DNA of 64,000 nt from Owenia fusiformis (lineage: Eukaryota; Annelida; Polychaeta; Sabellida; Oweniidae). This document shows, piece by piece, positions 1 to 12,224 of the stretch (within the stretch, counting starts at the first letter, position 1; every line of letters begins with the position of its first letter). The notes beneath the pieces are model-generated. The model searched no databases. It saw only the letters and a program-made list of their open reading frames with translations, and was not told where the DNA came from. A program made the position numbers and the translations under genes. Where the stretch lies: contig CAIIXF020000001.1 of assembly GCA_903813345.2 (NCBI GenBank), positions 55,509,885-55,573,884 on the forward strand, written 5' to 3'.

Positions 1-108
1 GCCAATAACCAGCACTGAAAATACAACAGATGAGCATGTATATTCATGATGTATATATTATTTTTCTTGCATTTTAGAGCTTTACATTTCCTGCAAAAGA
101 TTGTGTTA

Positions 109-607
109 CTGTAGATTGGGTTAATTTGGCGCCCGCTATAATTTGGCGAAATTGAAAAATTCGCCAATATAAATCTTCGCCAAAATTTAGAATGAATCCC
201 CGGGAATTATCTAGGGTATTTTGTCGAGTGTATTTAGGTCACTTTCGTTTAGTTTTTTTCCAAAAATATGAAAAAATGTCTGTCATAAATTGGATCAGAA
301 CTGGTCATTCACTCATTCATACTAAGGGGAAAACTAGAAAGGAAAAGCGCGGTATAGTAGCAGCATCGATCGAGGTGCAAAATGTAAAGGATGATCTCAC
401 AAAAATGTACAAACGTGGTGAATATCGCCAGTGGTCCTCAAGAGAAAAAATGAACATAGCCAAACATGCCCATTTACATGGTAATTCGCTAATAGCGCGT
501 AGGTTAATTAAAATTTTTTCGCATGTCCGCCAAATTAAATAGCCGCCAATATGCCAAAAATGGCAAAATCGCCAAATTAAGTAGCGCCAAATTAACCCAA
601 TCTACAG
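109..607. mobile_element. TIR element with TA duplication and internal transposase-like frame
   Basis: Perfect inverted ends CTGTAGATTGGGTTAATTTG and further bases (24 bp, 109-132 versus 584-607) are flanked by TA on both sides (107-108 and 608-609), as in Tc1/mariner-type insertions. Sub-terminal copies of TTTGGCG/CGCCAAA continue the inverted homology inward. The 499-bp length is MITE-like. A 116-codon open frame runs inside on the plus strand. Confidence 0.8.
192..542 (+). pseudogene. Transposase-like N-terminal fragment inside TIR element
   Basis: A 116-codon frame contains EYRQWSSREKMNIAKHAHLH followed by GNSLIARRLIK, which resembles the helix-turn-helix opening of transposon-derived proteins (x-Y-x-x-W-x-x-E-x-R-x-x-I-x-K-A-x-x-x-GN). 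It fills most of the element and has no catalytic domain. The likeness is from memory of the motif; it may be a chance frame. Confidence 0.35.
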
Positions 608-928
608 TATATAGATTTGGTATCTTAAACCTGCAACCCCCATGCCCAACACTTTTTCCACTAAACAATTTCAACTTTGCACAGAGATTAGTCCCTACAA
701 GATGGACTAGGTTTGCACGCTGAATTGTTAGCTATTTTGCTAGATGCTTTGACTGAGTGTGGAATGGATATTGAACTGTCGAGTCTTTGAGTGGAATCTC
801 TTGATGAGAAGAAACTACTTAAAACCATAGAACAGTGTAAATAGCTCCCTTCTCCAGTCTGTGAATGAAATTGAATGGCTCATGCCATGATAGCCTTACC
901 TTTCTGGACAAGTTATCTACTCCCTGAA

Positions 929-1065
929 AAATTGGAAAATTCTGGCTATGGGCCTGGCATGTTAAACAAGCTAAAATAGCTTCAGAATGTGTGACCTATG
1001 TTAGTTCTGGGTACCTTTACCTTCAAAGAAATAAAGTTATATCAAAATAAAAAAAAAAAAAAAAA
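929..1065 (+). mobile_element. Poly-A-tailed retroposed insertion with 14-bp target duplication
   Basis: ATCTACTCCCTGAA occurs at 915-928 and again at 1066-1079, flanking 137 bases that end in AATAAAG...AAAATA and a run of about 19 A. A direct repeat of target sequence plus 3' poly-A is the signature of target-primed (LINE-mediated) insertion. I do not recognise the body as a known SINE or gene. Confidence 0.8.
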
Positions 1066-1304
1066 ATCTACTCCCTGAATCTGAAATGCCCAAGCAGTTT
1101 GGGCCAGATGATGTCCAATGTAAAATGGGTATATTTACTCTTGAAAAAACAACTGCTTTTTCAATGTACAATTTGAGCTGATATATGAACAAACATCATA
1201 AATATACCATGTTAAACTAAGGTTAATTTTACTTGTGTGTACAGTCTATGAACACACTTGTAATATTCTAACAAGAAATACAGATGGCGTCCTAGTTTTA
1301 TTAC

Positions 1305-2268
1305 ACAGGGTGTATAAAAAAAAAACGCAACAAGTGGTTATCTCGTAAAATCACAAAACTAGTGATGACTACATCAATTTTATTCAATGTACCATAAAGC
1401 CACGTTCCTCCTCTTTGCAATGATATGTTATTCATTCACATGTGGTCATGGGTTGGGGGAGAAATCCTTCCATTTGCACAGTTGGTCAAAATCGACTCTG
1501 GACCAAGTTTCAGATATTGCAATGGAAGTTCTCCTTACTTGAATTGTTGTGACTTTTTCTTTTGGAGCTATCTCAGGAGCATCTGTGCTCACAATTCCTC
1601 CACCAGATATTGCAAAACTTCGAGAAAGAATTGCCCATGGGCTGCTTTTCTACGCTTTAACCCACAGATGACTCCGGGCTGACCCATGCATGACGTGGAG
1701 AGATGAGCGCATCTTTAAGTAGTGGTGGTAATTTGGAGGGGTATAGGATGTATTCGTGCAAGAATATGAGTCTGAACACTTTACTGTCTATGGCACACCT
1801 GTCACATCTTTTTTCAATAGCCCTTATGTCCCATGTATGTCTTTTGCAATGTTTAAAACTTGGGTCCAAGCTGAATTTTGCCCCACTTCGCGAAATTAAT
1901 GATTATTCAGCCAGCCATGACTTTCTGTCAGAATGACATTCCATTGCAAGGAGGAGTAATTTGGCCTTTTTGGTACATTGAATGAAAACGATGCAGTCAT
2001 CATTGGTTTGATGTTTTCTTCCAATATTGAATTGGGTCCCGTACACTGACTTTGGCGATGTTTATAAATTGGTCACAAGCTAATTTTGGCCCACTTTGCA
2101 AAAGGAATGATTACTCACCCAACCATGACCCAACATCAACAAATGATATTCCATTGTAAAGAGGAGACACATGGCTTTATGGTACATTGAATGGAATCAA
2201 TGCTGTTATCACTGGTTTTGTGCTTTTCCCAGAAAACAATCTGTTGTGTTTTTTTTTATACGCACTGT
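1305..2268. mobile_element. Foldback element with about 150-bp imperfect terminal inverted repeats
   Basis: The left end ACAGGGTGTATA followed by A10 CGCAACA is mirrored by the right end TGTTGTG T-run ATACGCACTGT. Homology continues inward for about 150 bp: 1378-1459 is the reverse complement of 2125-2205, sharing TGGCTTTATGGTACATTGAA. The right part is also a direct duplication (about 1850-2015 versus 2055-2220). No coding capacity is seen. Confidence 0.75.
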
Positions 2269-2481
2269 ATGGTACTGCGAGTGGGGTAGGCTTTGGATCA
2301 GGGATATCAAGAGACCGTAGGTACGAAATATTTCAAGGAAAATGCGTGACATATACGGTTTCCATGATTAAGCAAGATGTCTTGCCAGAGTAAATACATC
2401 CATTTCTGGATCAGACATCGTCTGACCCAGATCTATGACACAGAGAGGTAAATAATAACTGGGCCTGAGACAGGTTGTACA

Positions 2482-2713
2482 GTGCTCACCATAAATAAAT
2501 GACACCTGGATTTGCTGAAGTGAGGATTTCCCATGAAATAAGAGAATTTTCAAGAGGCAATACATCAGTGGATGAGAGTATACAAAATGTAAAATATATA
2601 AAACTTAAGGGATGTGTATCTAGACATTATTGTAGAGTATGAAGTCTCAAATCACGATGGTCTGGAAATGGTGATAGAAAAGCCAGGTGTCATCTATTTA
2701 TCATGGTGAGCAC
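2482..2713. mobile_element. MITE-like element with about 30-bp TIRs
   Basis: GTGCTCACCAT at 2482 with ATAAATRATGACACCTGG-like continuation is the near-perfect reverse complement of the sequence ending GGTGAGCAC at 2713. The length is 232 bp. No clear target duplication and no coding frame. Confidence 0.7.
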
Positions 2714-3263
2714 TTTAGAATATAGTTTGGAGTAGGGATACTATCGGTTACCGTTGGTTATTTGGTTCCCTGTATAAAAAAAGCCTTTTCTCCTTTTCTG
2801 GCCCATCGCAGCGCCATCTAGTGTTTGATAGATGAATCGAAGTTTATTCTCGATAGGGTAAGTACTAATCAATCAGGAAAGATTTACAAGTTTGGTTAGA
2901 AACATAATTTTTAGAGATGGCGGAGTGATTTTTGAGAATATGTAGAGCAGAATAATTTTCTGAAACAGGTAGCTTTACAGTGGTAGCTCTATCCAGATCC
3001 AGTTATCTCAAAAACGGTGTGGTCACCGCACAGATCCGGAGCCAGATCCAGCCCCTGTTGGTAGTAGGCTCAAAGGATAAATGGGAAGATGAGACACGAG
3101 CCAAAAATGGCACATCAAAAAAATGACCACCCAAAAATATGACCCTCGTACTGACCTTATTTTTTCCATCTGTCAGACTGAATGGTTGCATGATATCCAT
3201 TATTGACGCTGTAATTCGACTTTTCCCGGGACATTTATTTCAAATTTTCAGAGCGTAAAGATA

Positions 3264-3528
3264 ATGGAGCACTTCGGTAATTTCCGGCAGTGTCCGATGT
3301 TGTTCGTCTCTCAAATTATGTCACATCGCAACAAACAGCCAATGAAAGTAAAGAATCGCGTAGCCTAATAAACCGTCATTATTGTTTCTACGGGAGTTTA
3401 AAGAAAGGTCATGGGACTTCTTGGTAATCTCTGATGTGACGTCATCCGGAGTGGCGTCACATTCTCAGAAAAGGCATTTGACTTCGGGAATAATCATTTG
3501 AACAACGGAGATAGCCGAAGTGCTCCAT
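3264..3528. mobile_element. MITE with perfect 14-bp TIRs and TA duplication
   Basis: ATGGAGCACTTCGG at 3264-3277 is mirrored by CCGAAGTGCTCCAT at 3515-3528, with flanking TA on both sides. Homology continues (TAATTTCCG versus CTATCTCCG). The 265-bp length and TA duplication suggest a Tc1/mariner-derived MITE. A partial end-like sequence (CTTCGGCTATTTCCGTG) occurs near 4231-4247. Confidence 0.75.
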
Positions 3529-4719
3529 TAAATATATGCTCGCTTATTTTATGCTTTTATCAACAGACGCTTTCTTGGATGTTTAGCTTTAGTGATTGGA
3601 GTTGAAGCTAACAACAGTACGCATCGTTTGAGGTATGGCATGTGATATTTATTGATAAACTGACTCCAAAATCAAGGAAAATTAATTTCCGAAGATCTTG
3701 TGTCTTGTCCTTGAGTATATTTATTGAGCCTAGACACAGAGGAGCTTTTCTGGCAGAGGTCCGTGGGTCACCGTATCATTATCTTGTAACGGCCACAAGT
3801 TGATTTTAATTCATTATAGAATCTTTCTAACATTTTTTCAGTAGACTAGATCTAACCTGCCTCCTTTGGTAACGGCAAGCTAAACAAGACTCCAATGAAC
3901 ACTAGGCACTTTTTCGCTGAGCTAGATCTGTGCCCATGAATATATTATGAAATGAAAAGTTATTATTGTCCTCAATGGGATTTTTACTGCAATCTTGACC
4001 TTAGTTGCTATGGGATGGGCGATAATATGTGTATTTTGTATTGAACCTCAATTTGCTACACGATTCAGAAGTGGTTTATACAAAATTATATCACATTCAC
4101 AATCGAAAAATAGCCATTCAATATACAATTAATATACAATCATCGTATGAGCGTCCAAAGCTGCCAAATTAGTAGTTTACTCGACAATCTCACCTGTACG
4201 AAAATTATACCGGAAACTTCAGCTTCGGCTATTTCCGTGTTTTTCCGAAATTATGATGGCGGTTGACAGAAAATAAGTTGAAGGTATGTATTTTCTGTTT
4301 TATGGTGTATTGAAAATGTTTCTCATCTCATATTTAATTTCATTGCAACAATCGGTGAATTGTACATCGTAAAATGCAATTATTACAGGATTTGGCTATT
4401 CCATTACGTTCAAAATCAAGTAAGGGCCATTGATATAAACATTTCGAATTTTTTTTCTTTTTTTAGCCTCTGAGTCTGAGAGTTCTAACCTAGCCTTGGA
4501 GCCAATGTAGGAAATGTAGAATGTCATTCGAATTTTTAGTAATTTGGAAGACATATCTGCATTTCACAGTTAAAAATCAACTTCTGTAGTAATTTGACAC
4601 CACCTTCTAATTTGCCTCACTGGCCTTTTATTTTTTCTCAAACGTTATTCTCTCAAAATCAGTAAATTAGGGTGATGAGCGGGGATATTTTGTAGGCAAT
4701 TTCAGTCACAGAAACTACC

Positions 4720-5030
4720 CAGGCCCATAGCCAGAGGGGAGCGGCCGCTCCCCTCCTGGCAAGAATTTCTTTCAAACATGCAGTTTTTCACCATTCTGAG
4801 CACGGACATCTAATATGTTCTTCGAACGGGAATGATATTAATAATCTTTAACTTGAAATCCCAATCTCCTCCTTTCGCCAGAACATTCTCTCTGACTGTG
4901 ATTCTGAGCACTTTTCGCATGATTTTTTTTTGCCAAAACTGTCAAAAAGCTCCCTCCCTTAGAAAAAACTTAGCAAAAACTCCCCCTTGGTAAAACCGCT
5001 CCCCCCTGGTAAATCCTGGCTACGGGTCTG
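4720..5030. mobile_element. TIR element with CCCRTAGCCAG ends
   Basis: CAGGCCCATAGCCAG at the left is mirrored on the right by CTGGCTACGGGTCTG (two mismatches), and both ends continue into GGGGAGCGG/CCGCTCCCC. CTACC lies immediately outside both ends and may be the target duplication. The interior is pyrimidine-rich and degenerate. Confidence 0.7.
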
Positions 5031-5198
5031 CTACCGAGAGTGACAACTTATACTTTCTCCGAGTATACTGTAGGTCTAGCCTAGCTCAGTTGGGAGATTT
5101 CCCAAAGATGACCGTTGGTATTAGCACGTTTCCATGAGCTCCCAATTGATAAATGTCATTTGACCAATCAGCGATGAGGATATACATTGTAGTAGGGT

Positions 5199-5234
5199 CA
5201 TGGGCTTTCAGTTCTAGTTGAAAGCCCATGGTAG
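5199..5234. repeat. Perfect hairpin CATGGGCTTTCA / TGAAAGCCCATG
   Basis: Twelve-base perfect inverted arms are separated by an eight-base spacer (GTTCTAGT). It is short, isolated and too small for a miRNA precursor. Function unknown. Confidence 0.6.
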
Positions 5235-6639
5235 GGTGTAGACAAATAAAAAGGAGGTTTTCATCGTAACATGAAGATAGGTTCATCTTTTGGGAATTTT
5301 GGGATTTTTCCCCATCTTCCAGTCTTTGAGAGTATAACCCTATATAACATGGAGATGTTGTCTATGGTGCATGTTGTTTAGATTAGCATTTCACACATAT
5401 CAAAAATTGTGATTGAACTCAAGCCATCATTTTGATTCAGGAAGGCTGATTTAGAAATTCTGTAAATTTCTGAAGATTGTAATTATCAATTTGAGTGCTC
5501 TATGAATAGACCAATTTCAGGTATCCAATTTGATAGTTGAAATGACAGGTTAGCTTCCCGGGTTAGCCTAGGCTGAAGTCTATAAGAGACTTGGATGAAT
5601 GCCCTCAATATTCAGATGATGGGTGCCATACATTGAGATGATGCTTAAGTAATGAAAACTGATTTTACCAATAAGAGAGACTGATACACAGAAATTAAGA
5701 TTTAGATAATGGTTGATCTGTGCCATCATGTTCAACTCACTGATGACAGTGATGGCCAAAATGAACCCTTTGTATATTCTCAGAGATTTTCAAGATAAGG
5801 TACTTCCTCCTTTGGTGTAAAAATCTCTTATGTGTCTCGATTAAAATTAGCAGATAAAAGAAGGTTGATAGTAACTGATTATAACAAGTCAACCTCAGTT
5901 TAAAGGAATTTTCAATCCACAATCTTTTCTTACCTGTAATTCTGTATTATACATCTTATATTTCAATTCTATTCTATTAGGATTGCATCATAAAACCTCT
6001 ATAACTTGATCAATTCGAGATTTCAAATCTTTTATCTGGTATTAATTTTGGAATGGGAGGAACACAGATTTTATTCCTTGTTTTTTTAAATACACAGTAT
6101 TCCAGCATTGGTACTAATATGTAATATGTGGTTGTACCATACATTTGATTTTAAATAGTGCCCCTGGATATCTCAGCAGGTCTATGTAACATGCAAAACA
6201 GCCCTCCATTCAAAGATAGAACATAGGAAGGCATTTATAATTCTAGAGAGTGAATTAAAATTGTAGCTTGCTTTATATGCGCAGTCTAGCATATATTTGA
6301 ATTGAAACACCTCTATAATATATCATGTAGCAAAATATGATGTATGCTTTTTACTATTTTGTATTCCTTCTTCTATGTTTCAGTGACCTATTAGACTAAT
6401 TGTTTAACCTAGAGGGAATTTAAAATGGTTATCGCAGTAATGTTAACAAACCCTCAAATTAGAGGAGTGCCATGTAAGCGCAAAGTACCATTTCCATTTG
6501 TTAGACTTTGCTTCTAAAAGAAGGCATTGTTTTACTTTCAAAGCTAACCTCGGGGTAGCGCCAGGGGGGTTCACTTTATATAAACCTTGATTTATGATTT
6601 GGTATGAGAATGCCCCCCCCCCCAAATCATGACTTTTAA

Positions 6640-7010
6640 AATATGGTATGTCAGTGGTCAGACTTTTCTACTTTCTACTATGAGAATGGTCATAGATATG
6701 TTAACTCACCCTTATGGTATGGCATTAGTCTAGAAGTTACACATATTTAATTTGATATTGTTTTAGAAAATCTTCAAGGCCTTTTTACCCAGGAAATATT
6801 CTACTTTGGTATGGCATTGGTCCTATACTTACACATTTGGTATGGAAATGGTCATATGTTCGGACATTTAGTTTGGCATTGATCCTACATTTGATTATTT
6901 GGTATGGCATTGGTCTTATATTTGGACATTTGGTATGGGTTTTACTCCTTTTAGGTGTTGTTTTGGTTGGTATGGTAACAAATTGAAATTTGACTGATTG
7001 GTATGGGAAC
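6640..7010. repeat. 31-bp minisatellite (TTGGTATGGCATTGGTC...)
   Basis: Four consecutive 31-base units are readable at 6806-6929, each starting TTGGTATGG or a close variant. More degenerate units extend on both sides (TATGGTATG...GGTC). The open frame on the minus strand here only reflects the repeat. Confidence 0.75.
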
Positions 7011-7020
7011 ATATTGATGT

Positions 7021-9013
7021 CTTAGGGTTCAGCCTAGGACCCCCGCCAAATTTTGTATACAGTGAATTCCCTGGGGGTAGGGCACAGATTCTCCTTCACA
7101 CACAATTAGCTACACACAATCTAGAAAAAACACCAGTATGAAGTCAACCTTCTACAGCTGAGTAAGAACGCCATTCTGATGAGGGCTATTTTTACTGAAA
7201 CATGGATAATCATATCTCCAGGGTTTCATTTGAGGAAATAAGATTATAGATTCATTAACTGCATATATGCAAATACATAACATGGTACGGATGTCATTTA
7301 ACGAGTGGCTTTAAAATAATTAATGTCTATTGATGTTGACTTAGGCCTCAATAAGATAATGGCAGATGTGATAATAATATTGAAATTGAAACAAAATGAT
7401 ATCTCAATTCTCAAATGAATGCTCAAGGGTAAAAATGCCTTTTCTAAGGTTAGTAAAACAGTGAACGATGATTTCCCACTAATTTCCAATATTGGGATGT
7501 GGTTAGATTTTACTTGGCAGTTGGAGTTTTCACTTTTTCATCTTCGATAGAATTATTCCGTGTCATCCTTACTGTGAAAGCAAAATATTGGAGAAATTCA
7601 TGTTATGCAAAGGCTTATATAATGCTGTGAATTGCCCGGAGAAATACTTCTGTTAGAAACGATTTCAGTAGTCCAGCATACAAGTCTTAAAGTATGACCA
7701 TATATGAGCTCATATCTAAAATATAGTTCAATTATAAACTTGGTAAAATGTTTATGATTTCGTCGGGTTCTGTAAAGTGACTTTTAGATGGAAATGAGGT
7801 CATGGAATAAATTAACGCTATCATATCTGAACAGCTGCTATTTTAGCTAAATATTGGAAACTGCATGAATTGGATGTCTAATTAAACACCAGGCTATATC
7901 TGCCTACCAAAGATCTGTCTATAAACATAATTTATGTTTTTTCTATTGTAACTGGTCTCAGAAGTTATTAGCATTTACCAATATGATGTAAGGATGTCTG
8001 GGAGGCTGGCTTCTATACTTTATTAGAATCAAATATGAATTTTTGTCCGAAAAATGATCTCAGAGTCTGACATGATCTGTTCTATTGAAAATCAATATGG
8101 CCTTAGAAATGGTAGAAATGAATAGAGTGTTGGAATCCTTAGTGGAATGTGGAACACTAATGCTGATTGTATTGATACATGTGGGAATTTGGAATTAAAT
8201 TTAATCAATGGATTGATTTATTTATACTTCAACACACCATGATGCTCACAAACCGTCTCACATACTTTATTATGAGTGTCAGTTTATCTATCAGTTACTT
8301 GTTTCTCACAATCGTGGCCGTCATCATTCTGGGGCTCTTTGTTTAGAATTGAGTGTTAATGTGAAGAACACGCTTCATGTTTTGTTTGTTTGCATTTGTG
8401 AATGATGGTTCCTATCTGTGCATGCATCAATGGATGGGTGTATGGGGATAACATGTGGTTTGCTAATCAAGCTAATAATATCTAATTCTGTATAATACAT
8501 TCCAGGATTGATGCAAGATCTTATAGTTATAGCCCATGCCAAGTCAATTACAAACATCCAGTGTACAATATGTTGAGTAATGGAGTCGATTGGACTTCCA
8601 ATTTTGTCGGTGTACTGTGAACTTCAAACATGATTTATATGCTCACAATCTGGGTAGCCGAGATATATTGGAGAACAGGCTGGTTAATTTGGGAACTTTT
8701 ATCTGTTTTCAGTTGATAACCTACAATGATTGAACAAATGAGGCTCTGACACACCCATATATACTATGCTATAGGACTATTATAGGCGGGTATTGACATG
8801 ATGCTTGTATGAATGAGATCATTATAGTTTACAGTACATTATCGTTAAAGGTAAGTAGATACTATATCAAAAACCATTGATGTTTTATCATTGAATCTTA
8901 AAAATGTCAATTTAGAAATTGTTGTTGAATATGTTATGTATGGGGATCTATTAGAACAGATTTAACTTTTGTTTTGAACATTGATGTGAGATGGAACTAT
9001 ACCAGTATTAATT
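7021..9013. other. AT-rich non-coding stretch
   Basis: I see no conserved coding motif, inverted repeat or tandem array here. The longest open frames are about 60 codons without recognisable content. Confidence 0.6.
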
Positions 9014-9511
9014 ATCCCAACGAACAAAGTTTGGTAGGGATATAGTGAAGCCCTCCGTCCGTCTGTCTGTCCGTCCGTCAGTCCGTCAGTCCGTCAGTCC
9101 GTCAGTCAGTCTGTCCGTCTGTCCGGAAGATAACTCAAATACTAGTTGACGGATTTTCTTCATATTTAGTGGAAAGATGTATATTGGTGAATTGTTTTAC
9201 GCAAAAAAAAGATGGCTGCCGCTTTAAAAATGACGGGACTTTTTCGCAAAAATCATAAATTTTTCATTCTGAACCAAAGTAATTAATATTATTGTTTGAA
9301 ATTTTGGTAGTATATTCACAACATTTATTTATTTCAGGAATTTTGGAATAGATCACAATTATGGTATTATTTTTCAGATTTGTATCTCAGAAAATTCAAA
9401 ATGGCTGCTTTGCAGGAATTCGCAATTCTAAAATCTAATTTTTTAAATTTTAACCAAAGTAATGAGTATAATTGATTGGAATTCGCTAATTGATATTTTG
9501 TTCGTTGGGAT
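9014..9511. mobile_element. TIR element with CCGT/CAGT microsatellite, family shared with 47833-49072
   Basis: ATCCCAACGAACAAA (9014-9028) is mirrored perfectly by TTTGTTCGTTGGGAT (9497-9511). Just inside the left end is a GGGATATAG motif and a (CCGT/CAGT)n array (about 9053-9124). The interior has AAGATGGCTGCC and AAAATGGCTGC motifs. The element at 47833-49072 shares all these landmarks in reverse order. Confidence 0.75.
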
Positions 9512-12224
9512 TTGCTACTCCGCGGAGTTGCCATTATCTAGTTTGAGATTATATTTTGCAAGTTTTTTGATCTCTAGATTTTGGTTTATTTTTTCTATGT
9601 GATTGACTAGGCGTCTGTCCGCCAGTCTATCTGTTGGTCCATCCTTCAACATTGGCTGCACAAATTAAAACTGTTCGGTATTAAAAACGTATCCACATTT
9701 ATTTTATGTATATCCGTAGTGCCTATTTGATCTGTCATTGACATTTCACTCAGTTCTCGAGAAATTGCCGATTTTTAATGTTTTACAACATTTGTGGGTG
9801 AAATATATATGGATTATGGATAGTTTTGTATGCTTTATTGGTTACATATTTTAGATTTGGTTGAAGTAAAAAACACTTCACATTTGGTTTATATGTTTTT
9901 TGCTCTAGAGAATTTTCATATGTTATCCTTTGCCCTTTTTTGCACTTATATTGTGATCATTCAGATTGCTGAATAAGCGGGTGGGTGGCAGGTAGCTTTC
10001 ATATGTCTACAATTACTACATTTCCGTGCAAATCATTTGAGGAATTGATTTTCAAGGCTTTAAGCTAAGTAGTGATGGTTCTTTGTAAAAAATCCATTGA
10101 TGATTTGTTAATTTCCCTTCTCTGAGTGATTTCAAAAAAACTATTGAAAGTATTCAAATTCGAAGTTCTTGCATGATACAATATATGATACAATTTAATT
10201 GCCTTTTGTTCTCTGAGGTAGGTTTGGTATTGTTGACTTAGTACCATTTTGGGCCATTCTTGGATTCTTTTGTTCATACAGAGTTTAATCATATTTTTTC
10301 ATTTATATGTGCCATAATATGTAATATACTCGAGGCATTTAATAATGTTCTAAAGAGTTCGGATTTTCACAAAACAATTTCAATCTACGTTGAGTCATTT
10401 GTATGTTCAACTCTGATTTAATTATTGATAAAACTTTGCACTAGGGCATATATTTAGTCATATAATTGATTTAGTTTTAGGCGAGAAATGTCTAAAAGAG
10501 AAAACAGATGTTTTCACCCTCTCATTGATATATTTAGCAATTGATTTGCTGCCTGCTTGTAAATGGGAGTGTCAGATATTCTTTTTTAAACCCTCAATTC
10601 ATATACATACATATGTATAAAAAATTAAAGAATAAGTCAAAACATTTTTCATTTTAACCCCTACTTACACAAAGGTGCTCAGTATAAAAAGGCTCTATAT
10701 GTATACATCTTTGCTCAGTATGTCAGCATGGCCTCTTTAAATACTCTTAAATCACATTGTAAAATCAGCTTCTTTCAACATGGGTAAACTAAAAGTTTAA
10801 TTTAGGATAAAATATTTGATAAAGATAGGTGAATTAGCATTCAGTTCAACATGGCCTTTATGCATTGATTTATTTAGAATGCGTGGGAAACAGACTTCAT
10901 ACATGTTCTTTATTGAAGCAACTGAAGTTTTTTATTGCCATTTTGATATTGATGTGTCATATTTATTTAATACATAGAAAGTGATATACCTATCTCTATC
11001 CACTTCACTACAAATTGAACATGTATAGTTAAAGTGCTATATAAGGTCAGTATGGTTATCAAGGTTCTAAAATGCCTGTTTAGATTAGTTTAGGTGTGAC
11101 AGTCTAGAGAGGCACTTTCAAACAGATGTATTTGTTTAACATTAAAGTGAAGTATTTCCTGCATCAGTACCATTTTACAGTACTTGGAACCTCAAGGACA
11201 GTTTGGACTATGACCTGATTAGGTGGATTATGTGAAGACGGACATGTAGTAGGTTGAATTATTTTTTCAAAATCGCTGACATATTTTGACTCTCCTGTCA
11301 AAAATAATATGAAAATATAGAAGATGGAGATTTTTAATGAAGGACATAAAAGAATTTTAGGTGAAAATCTATTATTTATTTAACAGGATGTCATAAAGTG
11401 TATTTTGAAATAAGGAGCTCATATACATTGGTGTACCTCAAGGATATGAGTTACAATATTAGGCGTGTAATAAACTTTTTTTTTCTGTTAGGCAGCATGT
11501 TCATTCCTCTCATCCTGTTTCCCATATATGATTTCACTTAGCTGTAAAGAAGATACCCTTTGCAAATAGTTTGACCTAGCCTCTTAAAAATATAGCTCAT
11601 CAGTCAGAATTGGAGCCATCACATTTTCTGTCCTCATTAGTGTCTGGCATTTCGTTCTTATCTGAACTCCTATTTTAGTCATGAAGATCACTATCTTATT
11701 GGTATCAAAATAGTATATTTATTTTTATTTATTCATTTTCCTCAGAGGATAGTATTTTACTGCTAACATCTGGGTTAAAGGGTGTATTCAAGAGGAAGTG
11801 TACTTGATACGTTGAATGTCAGCATCTAACATACGGCAGTTCAGTCTGAATAGGAAATGAATGTTTTCGTTTGAGTCAAATACATATTACATTTTTGCAT
11901 TGAAACATCTCAAAATTGGTAAGCTTTAGCTTGGGTGTGTTTTTTTAACCTCTCTATACTATATCATTACGTGGAGGGTATATCGAGTTAGATCTGATCA
12001 AGATGAAATTATTTGGTATTTTCACATGTACCTTAGTTCAGTTTTACACTTATTGGTACTGTATAAGAAATTTACCAGCTGTTGTGATGTGGCGTATTCT
12101 AGAGAAAACAGGAGAAAATTCAGGCAGAACATAAACATATATCAGAATATGTGTTATTTGAAATAGGTTAAATTAATCGATAGATAACATTAAAAGAAAG
12201 TAAAATCAATTTTTTGTTTTCCAG
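9512..12224. other. AT-rich sequence upstream of the DLGAP coding start
   Basis: No exon, repeat array or promoter element could be supported by eye, although at least one DLGAP 5' non-coding exon must lie upstream of 12225, here or beyond. A poly-T run precedes the acceptor at 12224. Confidence 0.5.
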
